A stretch of DNA of 10,328 nt, from positions 1 to 10,328 of the forward strand of contig CAMWLH010000047.1 of the NCBI GenBank assembly GCA_947175045.1, read 5' to 3'. The first letter of the stretch is position 1. Every line of letters starts with the position of its first letter. Under the pieces are notes generated by a model. The model was given only the letters and a program-made list of their open reading frames with translations. It did no database searches and was not told the DNA's origin. This document shows, in pieces, positions 1-6,796 of the stretch. This DNA is from an uncultured Clostridia bacterium. Its GTDB lineage: Bacteria > Bacillota > Clostridia > Oscillospirales > Ruminococcaceae. Made by a program: the position numbers and the translations under genes.

Positions 1-180
1 CACCGCGTCCTCTGAGGGAGTGGTTTTATCATATACATCGCCCGCTATTATAATGCCGTCGGGGCGCTCCTTGTCGGCGGATTTGAGTATCTCGTTTAAA
101 ATATATTCCTGATCCTCGAGCAGCGGGTAATCGTTCAGCCGCCTGCCTAAGTGCAGGTCGGACAGGTGGAACAGCTTCAT
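1..180 (-). CDS. sbcD: SbcD exonuclease subunit, N-terminal fragment (gene continues beyond window)
   Basis: Only the first 60 codons are in the window; the gene reads leftward off position 1. The translation begins MKLFHLSDLHLGRRLNDY and contains the calcineurin-like phosphoesterase motif SDLHLG (residues 7-12) and a second metal-site motif, GDVYDKTTPSEDAV (47-60). These match the start of SbcD/Mre11-type nucleases, where the Asp and His residues bind two Mn ions. SbcD pairs with the SbcC ATPase to open and cut hairpins and protein-blocked DNA ends; sbcC would be expected just outside the window. The start at 178-180 is supported by a GGAGGTC ribosome site about 7 nt upstream and a promoter at 217-245. 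The family call is confident; downstream domains cannot be seen. Confidence 0.88.
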   Translation of the reverse strand, partial: MKLFHLSDLHLGRRLNDYPLLEDQEYILNEILKSADKERPDGIIIAGDVYDKTTPSEDAV

Positions 181-216
181 CTTTTGACCTCCGTTTGTTA
201 GTGTATATATACATAT

Positions 217-245
217 ATTGTAGCATATTATTGGGATAAAATCAA
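217..245 (-). promoter_or_regulatory. Probable sigma-A promoter of sbcD
   Basis: Reading leftward: -35 TTGATT (240-245), a 17-nt spacer and -10 TACAAT (217-222), about 37 nt upstream of the sbcD start. It lies just past the trkH terminator, so sbcD is probably transcribed independently of the potassium operon. Confidence 0.6.
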
Positions 246-255
246 GCGCAAATCC

Positions 256-289
256 GACAAAAATCCCCTTGAAGAAGTTTCAAGGGGAT
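256..289 (-). terminator. Rho-independent terminator of the trkA-trkH operon
   Basis: Arms 263-273 and 279-289 form a perfect 11-bp stem (ATCCCCTTGAA with its complement) around a 5-nt loop. Read leftward, the stem runs directly into TTTTTGTC. It lies about 80 nt past the trkH stop codon, in the right place and orientation to end that operon before sbcD. Confidence 0.88.
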
Positions 290-370
290 CATCCGCTATA
301 ATTTCCAAACTATTTCGAGCCTATCCTGCCATAGCGATACCTTTACGATAAACCGCCGCGCGAGGTACAT

Positions 371-1816
371 TCAGAACTTCTTTTTCCAGACCGCGGGAAC
401 TACCAGCATCATTATCGGCAGACATTCCAGCCTTCCCAGCAGCATATCCAGCGAGAGCACACACTTTGAAAAATCCGAGAAGAACGAAAAGTTTTCCATC
501 GGACCCACCCTGCTTATGCCGGGACCGATATTGTTGAAGCAGGCGGCGACTGAGGTGAAGGAGGTCGCGAAATCCATGTTGTCAAGCGATATCAGCAGCA
601 TTGACGACAGCATCAGGAACAGATATATCCCAAGATAGCAGTGCACTCCGTGAACCGTATCAGTATCCATCGCCTTATCCTCGCTGGTGACAAGGTTTAC
701 AGATTTAGGGTGGAGCAGCTTCTTGAAATACTTTCCCGTATTCTTGAAAATGATTATCAGCCGCTGCACCTTGAATCCGCCGCCCGTTGAACCCGCGCAG
801 GCTCCCACAAGCATAAGCATTACCAGTATCATCTGGGAAAACGCGGGCCATGTATTATAGTCCGCCGTAGCGAAGCCGGTAGTCGTCATTATCGAAGCCA
901 CCTGGAACACCGAGTATCTGAAGCTCTCCCCCACGGACTTGTATATAGGGTATATGTTCGCGCCGATCAGCAGCGTTGATACGGCTAAAATTATAATGTA
1001 GACCCTCAGCTCAAGATTTTTCCCCACGTCCTTGAAGCGCTTTATCAGCATAAAATAGAATATGTTGAAATTCACGCCGAACAGTATCATCATCACCGTG
1101 ATAACGCCATCGATATACGCCGAGTTATAGAACGCCACACCCGCGTTTTTGATTCCGAAGCCGCCCGTGCCCGCCGTTCCCATTGCGTGGCAGACGCTGT
1201 CAAATATCGGCATTCCTCCCGCGCAGAGTAGTATGACGGTCACAACGGTCAGCACTCCGTAGATCGAATACATATACATCGCCGTATTCTTGCCCTTGGG
1301 TACGAGCTTTCCGACCTGCGGACCGGGGCACTCCGCCCTCATAAGATACATTGAATCCTTTGACGACGGGAAGACCGCGAGCGCGAACACCAGTATGCCC
1401 ATACCGCCTATCCAGTGGGTAAAGCTGCGCCAGAAAAGCATTCCGTGCGTAAGACTCTCAACGTCGCCAAGTATCGTCGAGCCCGTTGTTGTGAAACCCG
1501 AAACGCTCTCAAACAGCGCGTCGACGAAGTGCGGTATCTCCCCGCTTATGTAAAACGGCATTGCTCCCGCCAGCGGGAACACTATCCAGAGCATGGCGAC
1601 TATTACCAGACCCTCTTTGGTGTACATATCGTCCGATTTCGGCTTTATCAGAGCCATAGGCAGCGATAAGGCGGCAAGCCCCGCAGCGACAAAGATAAAC
1701 GCTCTCATAGCGTTGTATTCGCCGTAGCAAAGGCTCACTGCGGCGGGCAGCAGAAACAGAGCCGAGCCGACAAGCGTCATCTTTGACAGATAATGAAAAA
1801 CTAAAGTCTTGTTCAT
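371..1816 (-). CDS. trkH: Trk-type potassium transporter, membrane subunit TrkH
   Basis: A 481-residue polytopic membrane protein of the TrkH/KtrB superfamily, which lets K+ into the cell through four M1-pore-M2 repeats. All four selectivity-filter loops are visible: TTTGST (109-114), GTAGTGGFG (213-221), TTTGFAT (311-317) and NNIGPG (428-433), each with its filter glycine. The CAGSTGGGFK stretch (340-349) after the third pore and GRLE near the C-terminus (461-464) are also typical. Length is normal for the family. It lies 40 nt downstream of trkA, which encodes the cytosolic gating ring, so the two form one operon. The chosen ATG has no strong ribosome site; translation may depend partly on coupling to trkA. 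The next in-frame Met is residue 13 and is no better supported. Expression probably comes from the trkA promoter. Confidence 0.95.
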   Translation of the reverse strand: MNKTLVFHYLSKMTLVGSALFLLPAAVSLCYGEYNAMRAFIFVAAGLAALSLPMALIKPKSDDMYTKEGLVIVAMLWIVFPLAGAMPFYISGEIPHFVDALFESVSGFTTTGSTILGDVESLTHGMLFWRSFTHWIGGMGILVFALAVFPSSKDSMYLMRAECPGPQVGKLVPKGKNTAMYMYSIYGVLTVVTVILLCAGGMPIFDSVCHAMGTAGTGGFGIKNAGVAFYNSAYIDGVITVMMILFGVNFNIFYFMLIKRFKDVGKNLELRVYIIILAVSTLLIGANIYPIYKSVGESFRYSVFQVASIMTTTGFATADYNTWPAFSQMILVMLMLVGACAGSTGGGFKVQRLIIIFKNTGKYFKKLLHPKSVNLVTSEDKAMDTDTVHGVHCYLGIYLFLMLSSMLLISLDNMDFATSFTSVAACFNNIGPGISRVGPMENFSFFSDFSKCVLSLDMLLGRLECLPIMMLVVPAVWKKKF

Positions 1817-1856
1817 ATTTTATACTATCGGAGCCGCCGCGCGGAACCGATCACCT

Positions 1857-3212
1857 CTATTCCAGAATATCCCGTATATCCGAGAAGCGGTGCTCCTTTG
1901 AAACTACCACCACCGAATCCTTCAGCTCGATAGTGGTGCTGCCGTCGGGAATTATCACCTGGCGGCCTCTCACCACGGAGCATATCAGTATATTCTTCTT
2001 GATCTTAAGGTCTTTAAGCGGCACGCCGATAAGCCGCGGAATATTTTCTTTTATCTTGAACTCCGCCGCCTCAACGCGGTCGTCCACAATATGATAAATA
2101 GATTCTATATTGCTCTCGGTGTTGTCAAGGCTGCGCACATAGGCGAGCACCGAGCTTGTGGTCAGATATTTCGGGGAGATTATGCAGTCCAGCCCTATCT
2201 GGCTCGCCAGGCTGACATAGCTGTCGCGGTTCACCTTGGTGACTACCTTGGCGTTGGAATTATTCTTGGCGTAGAGGGACATAATGATATTTTCCTCGTC
2301 AATACCCGTGATCGCGACAAAAGCATCAGCGTCCCGTATGCCCTCCTCAAGCAGCATATCCTGGTCGGTTCCGTCGCCGTGAATAACGGAGGCTTTCGGG
2401 AAAAGCTGCGCGAGCTGCCTGCACTTGTCAAGATTTTTCTCGATGATCTTGACGTGCATACCCATTCCCAGCAGGCTTTTCGTGAGGTAGTAGCATATCC
2501 TTCCGCCGCCCACTATCATGCAGGATTTGACCTTATCCTTTATTGAGCCATTCATCTTGAAAAACTGCTCGATCTCCTTATGAGCCGCCGCGATATTTAT
2601 TCTATCGCCCGAGCGCAGCACGAAATTACCGCCCGGTATGTATATTTCGGAATCCCTCTGCACCGCGCATATCAGGAACTTTATTCTGGTGCGCTTGTAT
2701 ATCTCAAGCAGGCTTAAGTCAAGTATGGGAGAAGTGTCGGGTATTTTATACTCCACCAGCTCCATCTTGCCCTTTTCAAACACCTCTACCTTGGCGGCGT
2801 CGGGAGTTATCAGCACGCGCAGTATCTCGTCCGCGGTTATGCCTTCGGGATTTATAGCCATGGACAGCCCGAGATCGTCCCTTATAAAGTCTATTTGTTT
2901 ATAGTATTCGGGATTTCTCACCCTGGAGATAGTCCTCTTCGCGCCCAGCTTTTTCGCGATAAGGCAGCATAGAAGGTTCACCTCGTCGTGATGGGTGGTG
3001 GCGATGACTATGCCGGCCTTGTTTACTGCCGCGTTCCTCTGGACTTCAGCATCGATCCCGTTGCCCTCAATACACATAACGTCCTCGGTGTTCTGGGTTT
3101 TCTCAAGGGCGGCGGCGTTGATATCGATGACCGTCACATCATGACCCTCGTTTGCGAGCATTGAGGATAGGCTGCTTCCGGCTTTGCCGTTGCCAATTAT
3201 AACCATTTTCAT
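1857..3212 (-). CDS. trkA: Trk potassium uptake regulatory subunit TrkA (two RCK domains)
   Basis: A 451-residue cytosolic protein with the duplicated RCK_N/RCK_C layout of TrkA. The first Rossmann fold has GNGKAG (7-12) and an acidic residue ending strand 2 (Asp30). The second starts at GGGRIC (235-240), where the third glycine of GxGxxG is Cys240, with Glu258 as the matching acidic residue, so its nucleotide site may be altered. RCK_C regions lie at about 140-220 and 370-451. TrkA proteins bind NAD(H) or ATP/ADP and gate the TrkH pore. The ATG at 3210-3212 has AAGGAA 8 nt upstream; a second Met follows at residue 3 and cannot be excluded. The stop is TAG, 40 nt before trkH. A perfect promoter and a candidate 0A box lie upstream. 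Confidence 0.95.
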   Translation of the reverse strand: MKMVIIGNGKAGSSLSSMLANEGHDVTVIDINAAALEKTQNTEDVMCIEGNGIDAEVQRNAAVNKAGIVIATTHHDEVNLLCCLIAKKLGAKRTISRVRNPEYYKQIDFIRDDLGLSMAINPEGITADEILRVLITPDAAKVEVFEKGKMELVEYKIPDTSPILDLSLLEIYKRTRIKFLICAVQRDSEIYIPGGNFVLRSGDRINIAAAHKEIEQFFKMNGSIKDKVKSCMIVGGGRICYYLTKSLLGMGMHVKIIEKNLDKCRQLAQLFPKASVIHGDGTDQDMLLEEGIRDADAFVAITGIDEENIIMSLYAKNNSNAKVVTKVNRDSYVSLASQIGLDCIISPKYLTTSSVLAYVRSLDNTESNIESIYHIVDDRVEAAEFKIKENIPRLIGVPLKDLKIKKNILICSVVRGRQVIIPDGSTTIELKDSVVVVSKEHRFSDIRDILE

Positions 3213-3241
3213 AATACGATTTCCTTAACTGTTGGTGTTTA

Positions 3242-3248
3242 TTCGACA
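3242..3248 (-). promoter_or_regulatory. Candidate Spo0A binding site (0A box) at the trkA start site
   Basis: The leftward strand reads TGTCGAA, identical to the core 0A box recognised by Spo0A. It sits 6 nt past the trkA -10 element, over the predicted transcription start, where binding would be expected to repress. A 7-mer can occur by chance in a 10-kb window; the placement and the presence of spo0A 1.5 kb away are the only support. Confidence 0.3.
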
Positions 3249-3254
3249 TCATAC

Positions 3255-3283
3255 ATTATAGCACTTATTAAAGTTTATGTCAA
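3255..3283 (-). promoter_or_regulatory. Consensus sigma-A promoter of trkA-trkH
   Basis: Reading leftward: TTGACA (3278-3283), exactly 17 nt, TATAAT (3255-3260). Both hexamers are perfect consensus, so this should be a strong housekeeping promoter. Transcription would start near 3248, giving a 5' leader of about 35 nt before the trkA ATG. Confidence 0.88.
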
Positions 3284-3401
3284 GGGGCTATGGGGCGTTA
3301 TAAAAGCGAATTATATTAAACGAGCAAGGCAGTGTTAAAATGATAATTCAGCGAAACAGGGGTTTGGCTGAAAACCTGCTCCGCGCGTTTTTGACGTTTG
3401 C

Positions 3402-3441
3402 CAAAAACAAAAAACGCCGCAGAAATCTCCACGGCGTTTTT
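3402..3441 (-). terminator. Rho-independent terminator after the ComFB-family gene
   Basis: AAAAACGCCG (3410-3419) pairs with CGGCGTTTTT (3432-3441) around a 12-nt loop. Read leftward, the stem continues into TTTTTTGTTTTT, a strong U-tract, about 58 nt past the ComFB-family stop codon. The plus strand also ends in five T, so the hairpin could work in both directions, although no rightward gene feeds into it. Confidence 0.85.
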
Positions 3442-3498
3442 GCAAGTCCGACTTATCAATAACTTTAATATCCGATAAATCTTTAAGACAGGGGTTTA

Positions 3499-3771
3499 TT
3501 ACTGGGGCTTATTATGAGCGGGGTGAGCCGAAACCTTTTTGATTGCCTTTGAAATAGCTATGGCAATATCCGCCGAGTTCTGGATAATGCCTGCGTCGAG
3601 CTTGGAAAAAAGCTCTCCGTTGCGGGTATTTACATATTTTGACGGCAGACTGTTAAGGGCAATAGCTTTCATATCCTCAATACAGCGCTCACATTTACAG
3701 CAGGTTTCTCCCTCCAGCATTATTCTAAGTTTTTCGTCTATAAGTCCTTCCATTGTATTGATCAGTGCCAT
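3499..3771 (-). CDS. comFB: ComFB-family small regulatory protein
   Basis: A 90-residue protein resembling the late-competence ComFB family. The N-terminal half has the family's cysteine cluster CCKCERC (24-30) and the helix EDMKAIALNSLP (32-43); the middle has KYVNTRNGELFSKLD (45-59), which matches the conserved 'LPPKYV...GEL' region. B. subtilis ComFB binds zinc through such cysteines, and cyanobacterial homologues have been reported to bind cyclic di-GMP; which applies here is unknown. No signal peptide or membrane segment is seen. The start has an excellent ribosome site (AGGAGGG at 3779-3785, 7-nt spacing). It has its own promoter and terminator, so it is a single-gene unit, although read-through from spo0A upstream is possible. 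No other competence gene is in the window, so its role is more likely regulatory than DNA uptake. Confidence 0.82.
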   Translation of the reverse strand: MALINTMEGLIDEKLRIMLEGETCCKCERCIEDMKAIALNSLPSKYVNTRNGELFSKLDAGIIQNSADIAIAISKAIKKVSAHPAHNKPQ

Positions 3772-3805
3772 TATATGACCCTCCTACTATATACCTGTTG
3801 TCTAT

Positions 3806-3834
3806 ATTCTACAACATTTTTAAGGATTTGTCAA
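3806..3834 (-). promoter_or_regulatory. Sigma-A promoter of the ComFB-family gene
   Basis: Reading leftward: TTGACA (3829-3834), 17-nt spacer, TAGAAT (3806-3811). The start point would be near 3799, about 28 nt upstream of the ATG. Confidence 0.78.
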
Positions 3835-3842
3835 TAAGTTTT

Positions 3843-3887
3843 TGTATTTTTTTAAAAATAAGAGAGCCGATAGGGCGATACAGCCCT
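3843..3887 (-). terminator. Weak possible terminator downstream of spo0A
   Basis: Read leftward, AGGGC-tgtatc-GCCCT (3872-3887) is followed about 12 nt later by TTATTTTTAAAAAAA. The stem is only 5 bp and the U-rich tract is not adjacent, so termination is probably partial at best. It lies about 90 nt past the spo0A stop and just before the ComFB-family promoter. Confidence 0.3.
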
Positions 3888-3974
3888 GTATAAAGGCATA
3901 GCGATGAAAAAGAGCGGCATTCCGTTCCCGCATGAAATAACCTTATTCTATAAGTTGCGCGCCCCCGATATGTA

Positions 3975-4757
3975 TCACCTATAAGCCGGAACGGCTCCTG
4001 CGTCGCGGGTCTTGAATTTGAGCCGCAGATGATCCGCGATAAGCGCGATAAATTCCGAGTTGGTGGGCTTTCCCTTGGAGGTGTGGACGGTATACGAGAA
4101 AATTTTTGTAAGCACGTCGATATCGCCGCGATCCCACGCGATCTCGATAGCGTGGCGTATAGCTCTTTCAACGCGGGACGAGGTGGTCTGATAGCGCTTC
4201 GCAACGGTGGGATAGAGCAGCTTTGTAATGCAGTTTATCATCTCGTCATTGTTGACTGAAAGCATTATCGCCGTGCGAAGATAGTGATAGCCCTTGATGT
4301 GCGCCGGAATGCCCACTTGATGGATTATCTCCGTTACCGCGCATTCCAGCTCGGTCTCGTCGGGAGCGCCCTTGGGCTCATCGGCGGCGCCGCACATATG
4401 GTTTATTTTGGAAACCAGGAACTCGGGATCGACAGGCTTTACCATCACATAGGAGGCTCCCGCGGACATTGCTTCTCTTTCGAGATTGGGATCGCTTATG
4501 TTGGAAACTATGATTATGTTGGGAACATATTTCTTTTCGTATTTCAGCCGTCTTATTACCTCGACCGCGTCGCAGTATGGCATTTTCGCCTCCAGAACCG
4601 CCACGTCGGGCGCCTCGGATTTTATGGAGTTAAGCACCGAGTTGCCGTCGCAGTGCCGCGTTATAGCATACATACCCGAATTCTTAAGTGCTCCCGCCCA
4701 AGCCATACCGCAGTCCGCGGTATCGTTACCTATAAGTACCTTGATTTGATTTGTCAT
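3975..4757 (-). CDS. spo0A: Spo0A response regulator with altered phosphoacceptor (Glu56)
   Basis: A 260-residue protein with a receiver domain (about 5-122) and a Spo0A_C DNA-binding domain (about 137-248). The C-terminal domain is highly conserved: GIPAHIKGYHYLR (149-161), the recognition-helix region TTSSRVERAIRHAIE (191-205) and KPTNSEFIALIADHLRL (230-246). The receiver differs from canonical Spo0A. Residue 56, aligned with phosphoacceptor Asp56 of B. subtilis, is Glu (codon GAG at 4590-4592). The acidic pair is Asn11-Asp12, and the switch Thr is Ser85, while Lys107 is kept. Glu often mimics phospho-Asp, so the protein may be active without a phosphorelay. The ribosome site GGAGGAGT ends 7 nt before the ATG. 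spoIVB, often the gene just upstream of spo0A, is absent; a non-coding gap and divergent metK are there instead. A short extra C-terminal tail (252-260) is present. Confidence 0.93.
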   Translation of the reverse strand: MTNQIKVLIGNDTADCGMAWAGALKNSGMYAITRHCDGNSVLNSIKSEAPDVAVLEAKMPYCDAVEVIRRLKYEKKYVPNIIIVSNISDPNLEREAMSAGASYVMVKPVDPEFLVSKINHMCGAADEPKGAPDETELECAVTEIIHQVGIPAHIKGYHYLRTAIMLSVNNDEMINCITKLLYPTVAKRYQTTSSRVERAIRHAIEIAWDRGDIDVLTKIFSYTVHTSKGKPTNSEFIALIADHLRLKFKTRDAGAVPAYR

Positions 4758-4919
4758 TTTTTTACTCCTCCATTATTTTTTCCATATGTTTTTCCGAACA
4801 TTATACCGCGCAGCTCGGGCAGCGCCGTGATAATACGACGATTGCCATAATAATTGACCGCTCACGGTAATTTTACTTTATTTGCTATATATGCAAATTA
4901 TCTCTATTCGGTAGTTTAT

Positions 4920-4948
4920 ATATTACCACAAAATGGAAAATATTTCAA
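4920..4948 (-). promoter_or_regulatory. Probable promoter of spo0A
   Basis: Reading leftward: TTGAAA (4943-4948), 17-nt spacer, TAATAT (4920-4925). It would give a leader of about 155 nt, longer than for neighbouring genes. I see no convincing sigma-H promoter and no TGTCGAA box between it and the spo0A start. Confidence 0.5.
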
Positions 4949-5311
4949 GGGCTTTTCAAATTTGATATTTTTCGTTGCCGGTCTGGCTTTTTAAACACTA
5001 AACACGGCTTAAATGCGATAACAATCGCGATCGAATCGGGTGAAAAAGGCGGCTGCCGCAAATTTTGCCGTCAAATTTTATCCTAAAATATTGAAAATAT
5101 GTAATTTTATTACATTAAAATTTGTATACAAATGTAAATTCCCTTGATGTGTGTTATGAGGGTCTTAACATTGACATTCCGTATCCGAGCCGTCTAATAT
5201 TGCCCAAAGGTATAGCCGATCAAGGCAATACCATATGAATCCCGCGCGATGATCGCCTTAATGCCCCGCGGCATATCGTCAAAAAAATATTATACTTTTT
5301 TAAATTATCCC
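4949..5311. other. Non-coding region between divergent spo0A and metK
   Basis: I find no supportable gene here. The region is AT-rich and contains several dyads. A 14-bp palindrome, ATTTGTATACAAAT (5120-5133), sits between and partly overlaps 7-bp arms TTACATT/AATGTAA (5110-5116 and 5131-5137). TATTGCC/GGCAATA arms lie at 5198-5204 and 5224-5230, and a short ATGCC/GGCAT hairpin lies near 5260-5275. A rightward promoter candidate (5171-5200) is listed separately. Open frames that cross this stretch run into the riboswitch and have no good ribosome site. Confidence 0.5.
5171..5200 (+). promoter_or_regulatory. Possible second rightward promoter upstream of metK
   Basis: TTGACA (5171-5176), 18-nt spacer, TAATAT (5195-5200). 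The start would be near 5207, about 140 nt upstream of the main metK promoter start. It could add transcription into the riboswitch or make a short RNA beginning in the TATTGCC/GGCAATA dyad. Confidence 0.35.
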
Positions 5312-5340
5312 TTGACAGGCAAACAGAAATGTGATATACT
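5312..5340 (+). promoter_or_regulatory. Sigma-A promoter of the SAM riboswitch-metK transcript
   Basis: TTGACA (5312-5317), 17-nt spacer, TATACT (5335-5340). The predicted start near 5347 lies 9 nt before the first riboswitch helix, as expected for a riboswitch-led mRNA. Confidence 0.85.
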
Positions 5341-5355
5341 ATATATCGACAAAAA

Positions 5356-5471
5356 CCTTATCAAGAGAGGCTTTAGCTTGAAAAAGCGGGGGACTGGTCC
5401 TTACAAAGCCCGGCAACCTATCCCAAAACGGGAAAAGGTGCTACTTCCTGCGGTTTTACCGAGAGATGAGG
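5356..5471 (+). promoter_or_regulatory. SAM-I riboswitch (S-box) aptamer controlling metK
   Basis: The core sequences of the SAM-I class are all visible: TCAAGAGAGG (5361-5370), GGGACTGGTCC (5390-5400), GCCCGGCAACC (5408-5418), GGTGCTACTTCCTGC (5437-5451) and GAGAGATGAGG (5461-5471). Helix P1 pairs CCTTATC (5356-5362) with GATGAGG (5465-5471). Bound S-adenosylmethionine stabilises P1, which frees the downstream terminator and shuts off metK, the gene that makes SAM. One oddity is a small extra hairpin, GCTT-gaaa-AAGC (5376-5387), between the start of the P2 5' strand and the conserved GGGACTGG; the usual S-box is more compact there. Confidence 0.95.
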
Positions 5472-5512
5472 AGTGAAAACGAATGTTGCTCACTCCTTAG
5501 GGGTGAGTTTTT
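5469..5512 (+). terminator. SAM-responsive terminator with competing antiterminator
   Basis: CTCACTCC (5489-5496) pairs with GGGGTGAG (5500-5507) and is followed by TTTTT (5508-5512), an intrinsic terminator. The same left arm can instead pair with AGGAGTGA (5469-5476) to form a perfect 8-bp antiterminator (TCACTCCT at 5490-5497). The antiterminator uses the 3' strand of P1, so ligand-bound P1 and the antiterminator exclude each other. This is a complete transcriptional-off expression platform. Confidence 0.92.
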
Positions 5513-5601
5513 GTTATATAGGGTCACCGTTTCGGTCAATCACGGGCAGATAAAGAAGTCCGAAAGAAACGGCGGAATCAACAAAGGGAAAGGAAATCGG
5601 A

Positions 5602-6780
5602 ATGATCACAAAAAAGCTGTTTACCTCCGAAAGCGTTACGGAGGGACATCCCGACAAGATCTGCGACAATATTTCCGACGCGGTTCTGGACGCTATCCTG
5701 GCGCAGGACCCTATGGGAAGAGTTGCCTGCGAGACTACTACCACAACGGGTATGGTAACGGTTATGGGAGAAATTACCACCAACGCACAGATAGACATTG
5801 CCTCTATCGTTCGCAAGACCGTATGCGATATCGGCTATACCAGCTCGGAATACGGCTTTGACGGGAATAGCTGCGCGGTGTATACCATACTCGACAAGCA
5901 GTCGCCCGACATTGCCATGGGCGTAAACAACGCGCTTGAGGGCAGAGAGCAGAACGCCAACGATACTGGCGCGGGCGATCAGGGAATGATGTTCGGCTAT
6001 GCATGCACGGAAACTCCCGAGCTTATGCCCATGCCCATAAGCATGGCGCACAAGCTGGCGAGAAAGCTGACGGAGATCCGCAAGAGCGGAGAGCTGGATT
6101 ATCTGCTCCCCGACGGAAAAACGCAGGTCACGGTGGAATACAACGACGGGAAGCCAACGCGTGTGGACACTGTGGTTGTATCCTCGCAGCACAAGGACAA
6201 TGTTACGCTGGAGAAAATAAGGGCGGACATCATTGAGAAGGTCGTAAAGCCCACTATTCCCGCGGAGCTTCTGGACGGCGAGACGAAGTATTTCGTAAAT
6301 CCTACGGGGCGGTTCACCGTGGGCGGTCCCATGGGCGACAGCGGTCTTACGGGAAGAAAGATCATTGTTGATACATACGGCGGGTATTCCCGCCACGGCG
6401 GCGGAGCGTTCTCGGGCAAAGACCCGACAAAGGTTGACCGCTCGGCGGCATATATGGCGCGGTATGTGGCTAAGAATATCGTGGCGGCGGGGCTTGCGGA
6501 GCGTGCGGAGGTGCAGCTCGCCTACGCTATCGGGGTTGCTCATCCCGTGTCCGTTATGGTAGATACCTTTGGAACCGGCAAGGTCGAGGACGATAGGATA
6601 TCCGAGGCGGTATGCAAGGTATTCGATCTTCGTCCCGCGGCTATCATAAAGACGCTCGACCTGAGAAAGCCGCAGTACAAGCAGCTTGCAGCCTATGGAC
6701 ACATGGGCAGGGAGGAGCTCGGCGTTGCCTGGGAGAAAACCGACAGGGCAGAGGAGCTTAAAAAGGCGCTAAGAATGTGA
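5602..6780 (+). CDS. metK: S-adenosylmethionine synthetase MetK
   Basis: A 392-residue enzyme of normal family length that makes S-adenosylmethionine from ATP and methionine, releasing phosphate and pyrophosphate. Signature motifs are intact: [11 protein letters not shown] (9-19, with the catalytic His16), [12 protein letters not shown] (123-134, ATP-binding hexapeptide region), [16 protein letters not shown] (246-261) and the P-loop-like [16 protein letters not shown] (266-281). It is cytosolic and normally a tetramer of the three-domain MAT fold. The ATG at 5602 follows an AAAGGAAA ribosome site by about 6 nt. It is expressed from the promoter at 5312-5340 under SAM-I riboswitch control, so end-product SAM represses its own synthesis. 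It appears to be a single-gene unit; a structured repeat lies between its stop codon and the next terminator-like hairpin. Confidence 0.98.
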   Translation: MITKKLFTSESVTEGHPDKICDNISDAVLDAILAQDPMGRVACETTTTTGMVTVMGEITTNAQIDIASIVRKTVCDIGYTSSEYGFDGNSCAVYTILDKQSPDIAMGVNNALEGREQNANDTGAGDQGMMFGYACTETPELMPMPISMAHKLARKLTEIRKSGELDYLLPDGKTQVTVEYNDGKPTRVDTVVVSSQHKDNVTLEKIRADIIEKVVKPTIPAELLDGETKYFVNPTGRFTVGGPMGDSGLTGRKIIVDTYGGYSRHGGGAFSGKDPTKVDRSAAYMARYVAKNIVAAGLAERAEVQLAYAIGVAHPVSVMVDTFGTGKVEDDRISEAVCKVFDLRPAAIIKTLDLRKPQYKQLAAYGHMGREELGVAWEKTDRAEELKKALRM

Positions 6781-6796
6781 TTTTTAAAATCCGTTC

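Noticed and set aside
29..226. Open frame of 65 codons overlapping the sbcD start
   Set aside because: It is in a different frame from the SbcD protein, which carries the phosphoesterase motifs and a proper ribosome site.
5249..5476. Open frame of 75 codons running through the metK leader
   Set aside because: It overlaps the promoter and the whole SAM-I aptamer, whose bases are constrained by RNA structure, and has no ribosome site.
5578..6702. Long open frame (374 codons) antisense to metK
   Set aside because: It is a shadow of the GC-rich metK coding sequence; metK has all family motifs and a riboswitch, while the antisense product shows no recognisable domain.
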